The translations under genes and the position numbers were made by a program. Below are positions 47,320 to 57,116 of a DNA stretch of 64,000 nucleotides, piece after piece (within the stretch, counting starts at the first letter, position 1; the number at the start of each line of letters is the position of its first letter). Source of the DNA: Tannerellaceae bacterium (GTDB taxonomy: Bacteria; Bacteroidota; Bacteroidia; Bacteroidales; Tannerellaceae); the NCBI GenBank assembly GCA_031255855.1, contig JAIRRS010000033.1:1-64000 (forward strand), written 5' to 3'. The notes beneath the pieces were generated by a model. The model ran no database searches and had not been told where the DNA came from. It was given only the letters and a program-made list of their open reading frames with translations.

Positions 47320-48768
47320 CTATAATTTGCCTTCATCTACCAGTTTGATAATCAATTGGCCGAATAATGTGTTTGCCCAGGCAAACCATTTACGGGTAAA
47401 TCTTGCCGGGTCGTCTTTATGGAATGATTCGTGCATAAAGCCGGTATTTCCGTCTGTATCACGAAGCATTTGCAGGCAATAACGCATCTCTTCTTCGCTT
47501 GTTGATGTTGCGGCGCGCATGATGATACTCATCGGCCAGATAAAATCAAAACCGATATGCGGGCCTCCTATTCCTTCACCTGCTTTTCCTTTGAAGAAAT
47601 ATGGATTGGATTTACTCAGTACTAAGCGGCGGGTGTTTTGATAAATCGGGTCGTTTACATCCACGCAATCAAGGAAAGGAAGAGCCAGCAAACTGGGAAC
47701 ATTGGCATCATCCATACATATGTAATTACCAAAACCGTCTACTTCATATGCATATACTTTACCGAAACCGTCCCGCTCTATGATGCCATATTTCTTTACC
47801 GCGCCTTCTATTTCATTTGCTAACGCTTCGCAACGTCCTGCCAAATCATGATTGTTTTTAATCTTACGAAGCATTTCCGCCACCTGACGAAGAGATGTAA
47901 CAGCAAACAAATTGGAAGGGATAAGAAAGTTGAACAGAGTGGCATCATCCGATGGACGGAAAGAAGAGGCAATTAAACCTACCGGGTTTACCGGGCTTCC
48001 ATAGCCGTCATTTAATAAGGTATCTCCTTGGCGATCGGTTGTACGCCTGAATATATAAGGGCCTAAATTGTCTTTCCGTTGTTGTTCCTTGAATGTCTTC
48101 AGAATGGCTTCTACTGCCAACACCCATTTGTTGTCGAACACAGATGTATCTCCCGTCTCTTTCCAGTAATGGTAAGCCAAACGTATCGGATAGCAAAGGG
48201 AATCGATTTCCCATTTACGTTCGTGCAGCTCTTTTTTCATGTCGGTATGGTCGCTTTCCCATTCACTTCCCAGAGGGCCGTCGTTGAAGGCATTGGCATA
48301 CGGGTCTATCAAGATACATTCAGTCTGCCGGTTGATTACGCCTGCCAACATATCTTGCAACACTTTTTCTTTTTTTGCCAATACAACATAAGGATACACC
48401 TGGGCAGAAGAATCGCGCAACCACATGGCATGGATATCACCTGTTATAATAAATGAGTCGGGACGGCCGTTTTTTACTGAATATTCACATGTGGTATCTA
48501 ATGTGTTGGGATAACAATTTTCGAACATCCAGGCTAGTTTAGAATCTTTTATACGTTTTTTATACGTAGCAATTGTTTCGTCAACTACTTTGGATGCAAA
48601 TTTCCGCTCGCCTGGAGCCGGACGTTTACTTACAAAATTATTTGCTGCAACAGAAGCGGATGATTCTTTTGAATCCAAAGATGTTACAGATGAGTAAACA
48701 TTTTCGCCTACCATAAGGCCTGCCAGGGAAAGAGTTCCTGTTTTCAGGAAATTACGTCTCGTTGTCAT
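47320..48768 (-). CDS. GH125 exo-alpha-1,6-mannosidase with twin-arginine signal
   Basis: A 482-residue enzyme with the alpha/alpha6 barrel of GH125 (formerly DUF1237). FITGDIHAMWLRDSSAQVYPY near 108-128, IDPYANAFNDGPLGSEWESDHTDM near 154-177, ERKWEIDSLCYP near 183 and IGFDFIWPMS near 422 are family marks. GH125 enzymes remove alpha-1,6-linked mannose from N-glycan or yeast-mannan fragments. The N-terminus TTRRNFLKTGTLSLAG is a Tat-type signal. It sits among housekeeping genes, 551 bp or more from any other glycan gene, so it is an orphan enzyme. Confidence 0.88.
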   Translation of the reverse strand: MTTRRNFLKTGTLSLAGLMVGENVYSSVTSLDSKESSASVAANNFVSKRPAPGERKFASKVVDETIATYKKRIKDSKLAWMFENCYPNTLDTTCEYSVKNGRPDSFIITGDIHAMWLRDSSAQVYPYVVLAKKEKVLQDMLAGVINRQTECILIDPYANAFNDGPLGSEWESDHTDMKKELHERKWEIDSLCYPIRLAYHYWKETGDTSVFDNKWVLAVEAILKTFKEQQRKDNLGPYIFRRTTDRQGDTLLNDGYGSPVNPVGLIASSFRPSDDATLFNFLIPSNLFAVTSLRQVAEMLRKIKNNHDLAGRCEALANEIEGAVKKYGIIERDGFGKVYAYEVDGFGNYICMDDANVPSLLALPFLDCVDVNDPIYQNTRRLVLSKSNPYFFKGKAGEGIGGPHIGFDFIWPMSIIMRAATSTSEEEMRYCLQMLRDTDGNTGFMHESFHKDDPARFTRKWFAWANTLFGQLIIKLVDEGKL

Positions 48769-48833
48769 GTAAATATTCCGTTTTATTTAAATAATTTTCA
48801 GGCAAACTTAATCAAAATCGATAATCCGGCAAT

Positions 48834-48866
48834 AAAAAAGGCTCCGAATCTTTCGATTGGGAGCCT
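48834..48866 (-). terminator. Intrinsic terminator of the sigma factor gene
   Basis: On the minus strand AGGCTCC...GGAGCCTTTTTT forms a stem with an extension (CAATC/GATTC) closed by GAAA-like bases, followed by six Ts. It lies 22 bp after the sigma factor stop. Confidence 0.85.
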
Positions 48867-48888
48867 AGTTTACCTCAACCTTTTGAGG

Positions 48889-49749
48889 TCAACCTAAATA
48901 CGATTTGAGGAGCTTGCTACGAGTTCCTTGTCTTAGTCTTCTAATTGCTTTTTCCTTGATCTGGCGGACGCGCTCTCTTGTGAGGCCAAATTTGTCGCCA
49001 ATCTCTTCCAATGTCATTTCCTGACAACCAATACCGAAAAACATTTTGATAATCTCACATTCTCTTTCGGTTAGTGTAGCAAGCGCTCTGTCAATTTCTT
49101 TCGCCAACGACTCATTCATTAACGACCGGTCTGCAATTGGAGCGTCATCGTTCACAAGCACGTCCAAAAGATTGTTGTCTTCACCTTCCACGAATGGTGC
49201 ATCAACAGAGATATGTCTTCCCGACACTTTTAATGTATCGGAAATCTTATCTACCGGAATGTCCAATTCTTCCGCTAACTCTTCCGGAGACGGTCTGCGT
49301 TCGTTTTCCTGTTCGAACTTTGAGAAAGCCTTGCTGATTTTATTCAACGAGCCAACCTGGTTCAAAGGAAGACGTACGATTCTCGACTGTTCCGCCAAAG
49401 CTTGCAGAATAGACTGGCGAATCCACCATACAGCATAAGAAATAAATTTAAACCCTCTTGTTTCGTCAAACTTCTCGGCAGCTTTAATCAAGCCCAGGTT
49501 GCCTTCATTAATTAAATCGGGCAAACTCAAACCTTGGTTTTGATACTGCTTAGCCACGGAAACAACGAAACGTAAATTGGCTCTGGTTAATTTCTCTAAT
49601 GCTTTACGGTCTCCTCTTTTAATAGCCTGTGCCAATTCAACTTCCTCTTCTACTGTAATAAGATCTTCACGTCCTATTTCCTGAAGATACTTATCCAAAG
49701 AAGCGCTTTCGCGATTGGTAATGGACTTTGTAATCTTTAACTGTCTCAT
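48889..49749 (-). CDS. rpoD: Primary sigma factor (sigma-70, RpoD/SigA type)
   Basis: A 286-residue protein from the ATG at 49749 (MRQLKITKS...), the usual start and length of the short Bacteroidetes primary sigma factor; a longer reading from 49833 adds residues not seen in the family. Region 2 ([54 protein letters not shown]) and region 4 ([48 protein letters not shown]) are complete. Region 1.1 is absent, as is normal in this phylum. It recognises the TAnnTTTG promoters seen across the window. Confidence 0.95.
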   Translation of the reverse strand: MRQLKITKSITNRESASLDKYLQEIGREDLITVEEEVELAQAIKRGDRKALEKLTRANLRFVVSVAKQYQNQGLSLPDLINEGNLGLIKAAEKFDETRGFKFISYAVWWIRQSILQALAEQSRIVRLPLNQVGSLNKISKAFSKFEQENERRPSPEELAEELDIPVDKISDTLKVSGRHISVDAPFVEGEDNNLLDVLVNDDAPIADRSLMNESLAKEIDRALATLTERECEIIKMFFGIGCQEMTLEEIGDKFGLTRERVRQIKEKAIRRLRQGTRSKLLKSYLG

Positions 49750-49882
49750 CCAATGTATAAATTGAGAATATGGGGTGCAAAGATAATACTTTTTTTCATA
49801 AGTATTGACTGCGTGCACCCCACACGCAGCCAATTAAAAACCTTTAACAATCTCTTTTACCTTACGACTCTTACTGTCTTAT

Positions 49883-51391
49883 TTATTGTGCAAGATCAAT
49901 CGCATAGTACCTGGTACGTCCATTCGGGGAAATACCCTTTATAAACAGTACCTGGTCTTCGCCACCGGCCTTCAATACCCTATCAACTATCTTTTCAAAC
50001 TCATCTACCGAAGACACTTTCTGGTCATTCACTATCATAATAATGTAACCTTTTTGTATTCCGGCATCTTTCATTTTGCCGTTTGTAACTCCTACTACTT
50101 CAATTCCGTAACTGATACCCAATTGCTGCTTTTGCTTTGGGGTAAGTTCTTTGAAAGCTGCTCCCAACAATTCGGCAGCGTCTCCTGAACTTTTTACAAC
50201 TTCGGTATTTCCTTGCATGTTGCGCAGTTCTACTGTAAATAATTTGGAAGAACCGCTTCTGTCAACAACCACCTTTACTTTATCACCCGGACGATACCTG
50301 CTTACTTGCTCTTGTAAAGCGCTTACCGACCTTACTTTTACATCGTTGACAGCCGTTATTACGTCACCTGCTTCCATACCTGCTTCTTTAGCCGAGCTAC
50401 GCGCTGCAAAATCAGCTACATAAGCGCCTTCCAACACTTTTACTTTCTCTTTTTGTTCATCTGTCAAGTTCTTTACGTCCATAATTGAAACTCCCAATAC
50501 AGCGCGTTGAACTGTTCCGTATTGTTTCAAATCACTGGCCACTTTCCCGGCAATACTGATAGGTACCGCGAATGAATAACCTGCAAAATTCCCTGTTTCC
50601 GAATAGATTAAAGTATTGATACCAATCAACTCTCCTTTTGTGTTCACCAAAGCTCCCCCGCTGTTACCGGGATTTACAGCGGCATCCGTCTGGATATAAG
50701 AAGCTATTTTATTCCTATCTTCACTTCCGGTAAATACACCGCGGCCTTTGGCGCTCACGATTCCTGCGGTTACGGTAGATGTCAGGTTAAACGGATTTCC
50801 TACGGCCAATACCCATTCGCCAACTTTCAATTTGTCCGAATCTCCAAAAGGCATCGTCAAGAAATCTTTTCCTTCAATCTTCAATAATGCAATATCTGTT
50901 GACGGATCATTGCCTATTAATTTGGCTATAAATTTGCGCCCGTCATTCAAGGTTACTTCTATTTCGTCTGCCCCTTCTATCACATGGTTATTAGTTATAA
51001 TATATCCATCGACAGAAATAATCACACCCGAACCGAATCCCACACGCTGACGAGGCTGATTTTGATATCCCCTGTTGCCGAATCCGAAGAAATATTCAAA
51101 CGGATCGATATATTGCCTTCCTCCTTGTACCCTGCTTTGAGTAGTAGACTTGATGTGTACCACCGCATGGACAGCTTTCTCGGCAGCAATTGTAAAATCA
51201 ATATTTTCCGCCGCTACAGTATTGTAATGGGTTAAATGTACGGGTTGTTTAAAACCGTATTCCGAATCAATAGTATAAGAAGATTCCTTGTGATTTTTGT
51301 TCATTAAATATGTACTTGTACCGATAGCCGCGCCAGCACTGACAGCAGCAATTAATACAACGCCAAGTACACTTTTCCACACTCTCTTCAT
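49883..51391 (-). CDS. degP: Periplasmic serine protease DegP/HtrA
   Basis: A 502-residue protease/chaperone with an N-terminal signal or anchor (about 8-24). The trypsin-like domain (about 65-260) has His136 (TNNHV), Asp166 (TDIALL) and Ser244 (GNSGG). Two PDZ domains follow (about 275-370 and 395-500), as in the Do family. It degrades and refolds damaged envelope proteins. It is monocistronic by position, 133 bp upstream of the sigma factor gene. Confidence 0.93.
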   Translation of the reverse strand: MKRVWKSVLGVVLIAAVSAGAAIGTSTYLMNKNHKESSYTIDSEYGFKQPVHLTHYNTVAAENIDFTIAAEKAVHAVVHIKSTTQSRVQGGRQYIDPFEYFFGFGNRGYQNQPRQRVGFGSGVIISVDGYIITNNHVIEGADEIEVTLNDGRKFIAKLIGNDPSTDIALLKIEGKDFLTMPFGDSDKLKVGEWVLAVGNPFNLTSTVTAGIVSAKGRGVFTGSEDRNKIASYIQTDAAVNPGNSGGALVNTKGELIGINTLIYSETGNFAGYSFAVPISIAGKVASDLKQYGTVQRAVLGVSIMDVKNLTDEQKEKVKVLEGAYVADFAARSSAKEAGMEAGDVITAVNDVKVRSVSALQEQVSRYRPGDKVKVVVDRSGSSKLFTVELRNMQGNTEVVKSSGDAAELLGAAFKELTPKQKQQLGISYGIEVVGVTNGKMKDAGIQKGYIIMIVNDQKVSSVDEFEKIVDRVLKAGGEDQVLFIKGISPNGRTRYYAIDLAQ

Positions 51392-51696
51392 AGCTTCAAT
51401 ATTTTAATTAAACACTCTAAATTTAACATTTTCCTTATGGCAAATTAAACTCAAAAAATGTGCAGATATTCTCTTTACAGTTCATTTTTCAACTCTTTTA
51501 ACGACTGCATATTATGCTTAACTCCACTTAACAGTACCGTGTGATGCAAAGCATTTATTTTAACATTTCCAATCTGTCAATTGGTCATGCCATCTATAGA
51601 ATATAACAGAAATAACGGCTGAAAAGTTATCCCATTTTGGCAGTTTTATTAATCCTTTTTTCCTTATTTCTTTGTTTAATCTATATCTTTGCACTG
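51392..51696. promoter_or_regulatory. 305-bp region with rnpB and degP promoters
   Basis: No gene is seen. On the plus strand TATCTTTG (51684-51691) is a perfect -7 box, placing transcription start at about 51697, the 5' end of the RNase P RNA. The -33 region is weak. The left part should contain the degP promoter, but I could not pick one box with confidence. Confidence 0.5.
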
Positions 51697-52058
51697 TTGC
51701 AGTCTGCCGGTCTGTCGCTCAAATTTATGTTGGGAGGAAAGTCCGGGCAACACAGAGCGCCATACTTCCTAACGGGAAGCTGTCTGCAAAGGCAGAGTAA
51801 CGTAACAGAAAATAACCGTCCCGCTTGCGGGATAAGGGTGAAAAGGCGAGGTAAGAGCTCACCGGATAGTTATAGTAATATAGTATGCCGTACGTCTTAT
51901 GGGTTGCAAGGTCATGTATACCGGCGCATGTAGGGTTGCTCGCCCGATGCCGGAGGGTAGACCGCTAGAGCTTACCGGCAACGGTAAGTCGAGATAAATG
52001 GCAGACACTTTTTCCGCAGGGAGGAAGAACAGAACCCGGCTTACAGGCAGACTGCAAC
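51697..52058 (+). ncRNA. rnpB: RNase P RNA component (bacterial class A)
   Basis: The catalytic RNA of RNase P, which matures tRNA 5' ends. GTTGCAGTCTGCC at the 5' end pairs with GGCAGACTGCAAC at the 3' end (helix P1). The conserved core GAGGAAAGTCCGGGC is near 51736, and the matching 3' core ACAGAACCCGGCTTACA is at about 52029-52045. Length (about 360 nt) is normal. A perfect TAnnTTTG box lies just upstream, and the YihY-family gene starts 13 bp after its end. Confidence 0.95.
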
Positions 52059-52071
52059 TTTTATTTTTAGC

Positions 52072-53433
52072 ATGAAAAAAAAGAAAAATAAAAAATCAAT
52101 TACAGAACAAATCCGTTCTTTTATCCGAAAAACCATTTACTTCGCCACGTATGATATCTGGCGGATTTCGGCTAATGAAGTAAGCGGATTAAAAAGCATC
52201 TACATCAACACGATCAAAAGTGTACTACTAGCGATCCGCGGCTTCCAGACTGAAAATCTCCAAACCAAAGCCTCCGCCCTTACTTACAGTACATTATTGT
52301 CTATTATACCACTATTGGCCGTAATTGTAGGCATAGCGAAAGGTTTCGGTTTCCAGGAAATTATCAGGAAACAATTAATTGGCTCTTTTCCCGGCCATGG
52401 ATTAGAAATAAACAAGGCGTTGGAATTCGTGGAAAGCTATCTTTCGCAGGCACAAGGAGGAGTTATTATAGGGGTTGGCCTTATCCTGCTATTTTATACT
52501 GTCATCAGTCTTATATCTTCGATTGAAGATACATTCAACGCTATCTGGCAAATACCGAAATCGCGTCCCTGGAGGCGGAAGTTGGTGGATTACATGGCGC
52601 TTTTCCTCATACTGCCTATATTAATGACTGCTTCGGGAGGGTTTTCCCTGTTTATTACTACCTTGCAAAACACATTCTTGAGCGATTACTTCTTTTTCAC
52701 TCCTGTGATGGAAACGATATTGGCAATCGCTCCTTTTGTTATAGCTTCCGTTGCGTTTACAGCCATTTATATACTACTTCCTAATACAAAAGTACATTTT
52801 TTGAATGGCCTGTTTTCCGGAATCGTTACAGGTTTCACATTCCAGGTTTTCCAGATGTTTTATATCAGCGGTATGATATGGGTTAGCAAATACAACGCAA
52901 TATACGGCAGTTTTGCAGCTCTGCCGTTATTATTACTATGGTTGCAGTTGTCTTGGTTGATCTGTTTGTTTGGAGCAGAGCTTTCATATGCCTCTCAAAA
53001 TGTTAAGAAATTCAGTTTTGAAAGAGACAGCAGAAACATCAGCAGAAGATACAAAGACTTCTTCACATTGTTGATAACGTCTCTAATTATCAAACGCTTC
53101 ATCAACGGGGAAAAACCTTATACGGCCGACGAATTGTCTGATTCATACAAAATACCATTACGCGTCACAACCCAAATCCTTTATTTACTCACGGAATTAA
53201 ACATTATCAACGAAGTTATTATCGGAGACGACGAACGGGTTATCCATTACCAGCCGGCTATTGACATTAATAAAATAAGCGTAGGCTATCTTCTGTCTAA
53301 ATTGGATGAACACGGTTCTGAAAACTTCAAGGTAGACTCCACAGGCCTTTTCAATAGAGAATGGAAAGCCATCCTGAAAACACGGCAGGATATGATTGCC
53401 ACAAACAATAAAATTCTATTGAAAGACCTTTGA
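52072..53433 (+). CDS. YihY/BrkB-family inner-membrane protein
   Basis: A 453-residue protein with the YihY domain (about 45-310): GFQTENLQTKASALTYSTLLSIIPLLAV, then SSIEDTFNAIWQIPKSRPWRRKLVDYM and ending near WLICLFGAELSYASQN, with about six membrane segments. A soluble C-terminal tail (about 320-453) has a winged-helix-like look. The family was once misnamed ribonuclease BN; its function is unsettled. It starts only 13 bp after the RNase P RNA, so it is probably made from the same transcript. Confidence 0.85.
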   Translation: MKKKKNKKSITEQIRSFIRKTIYFATYDIWRISANEVSGLKSIYINTIKSVLLAIRGFQTENLQTKASALTYSTLLSIIPLLAVIVGIAKGFGFQEIIRKQLIGSFPGHGLEINKALEFVESYLSQAQGGVIIGVGLILLFYTVISLISSIEDTFNAIWQIPKSRPWRRKLVDYMALFLILPILMTASGGFSLFITTLQNTFLSDYFFFTPVMETILAIAPFVIASVAFTAIYILLPNTKVHFLNGLFSGIVTGFTFQVFQMFYISGMIWVSKYNAIYGSFAALPLLLLWLQLSWLICLFGAELSYASQNVKKFSFERDSRNISRRYKDFFTLLITSLIIKRFINGEKPYTADELSDSYKIPLRVTTQILYLLTELNIINEVIIGDDERVIHYQPAIDINKISVGYLLSKLDEHGSENFKVDSTGLFNREWKAILKTRQDMIATNNKILLKDL

Positions 53434-53462
53434 ATGTGGCACTCATCCCGTTCGCCGTCTCT

Positions 53463-53503
53463 GGAAACGTGGTCTTGCTAATGGCGCTTTCACCACGTTT
53501 TCC
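53463..53503. terminator. Hairpin between convergent yihY and metY
   Basis: GGAAACGTGG (53463-53472) pairs with CCACGTTTTCC (53493-53503) with one bulge, and the stem extends by CT/AG. It sits between the two convergent stops and could end transcription from both sides, though there is no long T tract. Confidence 0.45.
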
Positions 53504-53506
53504 CAG

Positions 53507-54808
<1,302 letters not shown>

Positions 54809-54916
54809 TTAGTATATTATTTTTATTAATGAATCTGTCGGGATACAAGAATGGCTATTCGCTGTATGGATACAGTAAATTAACCGATTAAAATCGTGGA
54901 TAATCTATGATGAAGC

Positions 54917-54932
54917 GTGCTGTCAGCAGCAC
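54917..54932 (-). promoter_or_regulatory. Hairpin overlapping the leader ORF Cys-Cys-stop codons
   Basis: GTGCTG and CAGCAC flank a four-base loop. On the minus strand the first arm is formed by the Met-Cys-Cys codons (ATG TGC TGC) and the loop by the TGA stop. A ribosome stalled on the cysteine codons would prevent folding, the layout of an attenuation switch. Confidence 0.45.
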
Positions 54933-55021
54933 ATTCGGAAAGGAACAGACAACATATAATAATATCCCGTTCTCGAAGCGTGCAGGATTTCTTGATTTGC
55001 TATGTTTAATAATGGTGTCAT
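54923..55021 (-). CDS. Putative 32-aa metY leader peptide ending Met-Cys-Cys
   Basis: An ATG at 55021, about 17 nt after the predicted transcription start, opens a 32-codon frame ending RMCC-stop at 54923. The stop lies 117 nt before metY. The two cysteine codons and one Met codon sit exactly at a small hairpin. Ending in sulfur amino acids in front of a sulfur-assimilation gene suggests a cis-acting leader peptide. No Shine-Dalgarno is expected in this phylum, so start support is weak. Confidence 0.45.
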   Translation of the reverse strand: MTPLLNIANQEILHASRTGYYYMLSVPFRMCC

Positions 55022-55043
55022 TGCCTGTTTAATTGATATGATG

Positions 55044-55074
55044 CAAAGATAATGAATGATAGGGTTTTGTGAAA
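55044..55074 (-). promoter_or_regulatory. metY promoter
   Basis: Minus-strand TATCTTTG at 55044-55051 is a perfect -7 box; TTTC at 55071-55074 is one mismatch from the -33 TTTG at a spacing of 19 bp. Transcription would start near 55038. Confidence 0.6.
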
Positions 55075-55095
55075 TACCACATATATGGTATTTTT

Positions 55096-55172
55096 CATTT
55101 GGATGGTTTCCAAAAACCATCCAAATGATCTTGGATAATCATCCAGATGAACGCCGGAAATCATCCAGATGA
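55096..55172 (+). repeat. Operator-like array: 14-bp palindrome and 22-bp-spaced repeats
   Basis: CATCCARATGA occurs at 55118, 55140 and 55162, each exactly 22 bp apart (R is A in the first, G in the other two). The first copy is also the right arm of a perfect inverted repeat, CATTTGGATGGTTT (55096-55109) with AAACCATCCAAATG (55114-55127). The copies lie about 50, 72 and 94 bp upstream of the likely ECF sigma transcription start, the usual place for an activator. Confidence 0.7.
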
Positions 55173-55234
55173 TTTTTCCAAAACAATCTTATCTTGACAA
55201 ATACACTATATTTGCATGGAATAAAGCTATTTAG

Positions 55235-55831
55235 ATGAACAGATACTTTTATAGATCAAACGGTGCAACTGATGAAGAACTATTAATCCGGCTTCAAGGG
55301 AATGATGAAGGCGCCTTTGCGATGATATACGAACGTTATCATAAAGGACTTTATGTGATTGCCTATAAATACCTTAAAGATCAGGAACTTACAAAAGACG
55401 CAGTACAGCATATATTCCTGAAGTTGTGGGAATACCGTTCTTTACAAAATATTAATATCAGCCTGAAAAATTATCTGTTTACCATGCTAAAGAACCATGT
55501 ACTAAATGAAATACGCAACAACTTGACTGCTATGGAAAAAAATTATGAGATCAGCCAAATGTCCGAAGAGGCGGATAATGAATTTGTTTTGGCAATAGAG
55601 AAACAGGATTTGATACAACAATTACATAAAGCGATTGAATATCTTCCGGAACAGAAAAAAAAGGTCTGCATCTATAAACTGAAAGACAATCTATCAAATA
55701 AAGATATTGCCGATAAAATGCACATTTCCATACCAACCGTAAAAACGCATTATTCACAGGCAATCCAATTTTTAAAAGCCTATTTTCGGAAAACCATGCT
55801 GTTGGTTTTATCTTTTTTTTATTTATTCTAA
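55235..55831 (+). CDS. ECF RNA polymerase sigma-70 factor (Bacteroides expansion type)
   Basis: A 198-residue sigma factor. Region 2 (GNDEGAFAMIYERYHKGLYVIAYKYLKDQELTKDAVQHIFLKLWEYR) and region 4 (AIEYLPEQKKKVCIYKLKDNLSNKDIADKMHISIPTVKTHYSQAIQFLK, where most members have the same helix-turn-helix) are complete. It is followed by a FecR anti-sigma and an STN-bearing SusC, so it should drive the downstream SusC/SusD genes when the transporter is loaded. The C-terminus carries a short hydrophobic tail (LLVLSFFYLF). Confidence 0.92.
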   Translation: MNRYFYRSNGATDEELLIRLQGNDEGAFAMIYERYHKGLYVIAYKYLKDQELTKDAVQHIFLKLWEYRSLQNINISLKNYLFTMLKNHVLNEIRNNLTAMEKNYEISQMSEEADNEFVLAIEKQDLIQQLHKAIEYLPEQKKKVCIYKLKDNLSNKDIADKMHISIPTVKTHYSQAIQFLKAYFRKTMLLVLSFFYLF

Positions 55832-55886
55832 TCTTTTTAACTCATGTTGTAAGCTTCTTTATGTGTCAATATTATACATGCGATAA

Positions 55887-56879
55887 ATGATGAAAACACC
55901 CAATCGAAAAACAATAGATAACACATTGATAAACAGTGCTGATTCGGAAGATGCAAAGAGAGTCGTCCGCTGGTTTGCGACGGAAGAAGGCGGGGAGTAC
56001 CTTGCGGAAATGATGGAAAAAGACGCGGAGAACCTACAGGAAAATACGGAATCCGAATCCATTGATCATGAAATTCCTTCGGATGAAATGTATCATTATA
56101 TTATAAGGCGTATTCGCAAGCAAGGCAAAAAACGCCTGATAATAACGATTGCAGCCACAGTAGTTCCGTTTCTACTATTGACAGGACTCTGCATCGAATT
56201 AAACAGCCGGCTGGACTTATTCTCCAAAACCGAATATGAAGAAATATTCGTACCTAAAAAAGAACAAATGCAATTCATATTCCAGGATGGCAGCAGGATT
56301 TATCTCAATTCGGAAAGCCGACTGCGTTTCCCCAAAAAATTCGGATTAAAGGAAAGAAAAGTAGAACTTGAAGGAGAAGGTTTTTTTGAGATTGCCCCAA
56401 ACAAAAAACGCCCTTTTATTGTCGATACGAAATCTATCCGTGTAAAAGTGTTGGGCACATCATTCAACACCAAAGCATATCCTGACGAAAATTATATATC
56501 CGTATCTCTTGAAAACGGAGTAATAGAGGTGGAAGGAGACATGCTGAAACCGGTAAATGTAGAACCGGGTGAAAAAATTATCTACAACCGGAAAACCGGG
56601 ACATATGAAATCGTCCGTCCCAAAGATATCGGTTCCTATTCGGCATGGAGGCAAAAAAAGCTTGTATTCAAAGACACCCCGTTATCCGAAGTGATAACGA
56701 CCTTAAGCAGGGTTTTCGACATCCGATTTGAAATAGCAGACCTTGCTGTTTTAAATTACAGTTTTACTTTATTTACCGAAAACAACAACATATACTTTGT
56801 CTTGACGGAATTAGAAAAGATCGCACCCATCTCCTTTGAACAAAATGAAGGTATCATTTATGTCAAACCCAAAAACTAA
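55887..56879 (+). CDS. FecR-type anti-sigma factor
   Basis: A 330-residue protein with a cytoplasmic N-terminal part (1-80), one transmembrane helix (about 83-103), and a periplasmic FecR domain (about 115-230, including LNSESRLRFPKKFG, GEGFFEI and VLGTSFNTKAYPDENYISVSLENG). A C-terminal STN-like DUF4974 domain follows (about 255-330). It binds the ECF sigma just upstream (55-bp gap) and receives a signal from the STN domain of the SusC protein downstream. Confidence 0.92.
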   Translation: MMKTPNRKTIDNTLINSADSEDAKRVVRWFATEEGGEYLAEMMEKDAENLQENTESESIDHEIPSDEMYHYIIRRIRKQGKKRLIITIAATVVPFLLLTGLCIELNSRLDLFSKTEYEEIFVPKKEQMQFIFQDGSRIYLNSESRLRFPKKFGLKERKVELEGEGFFEIAPNKKRPFIVDTKSIRVKVLGTSFNTKAYPDENYISVSLENGVIEVEGDMLKPVNVEPGEKIIYNRKTGTYEIVRPKDIGSYSAWRQKKLVFKDTPLSEVITTLSRVFDIRFEIADLAVLNYSFTLFTENNNIYFVLTELEKIAPISFEQNEGIIYVKPKN

Positions 56880-57116
56880 GACCGGTTAATTTTTGATTAT
56901 TTGAATGTTAAAATACAAACCCGGCTCATACCTTCTTTTTTCTTATGTGTCATATATATAATGTAGCTAAAAGCATTATGCAATTTTATTTACTATTAAA
57001 AAATATAACATGAGAAATAACACATCTTAACAACTGATCGTCTCAAATACATCTTTTACGAGAATTATTCCCATTTTGAAAACAATTTTATTTTTCGCAA
57101 TTCAAAGAGGACAAAT

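Noticed and set aside
48889..49833. Longer sigma factor start at 49833
   Set aside because: The family begins MRQLKITKS, found at the ATG 49749; the 28 extra residues have no counterpart.
55096..55172. Replication-type iterons or CRISPR
   Set aside because: The 22-bp period resembles iterons, but there is no Rep gene and the site lies directly before a sigma factor promoter.
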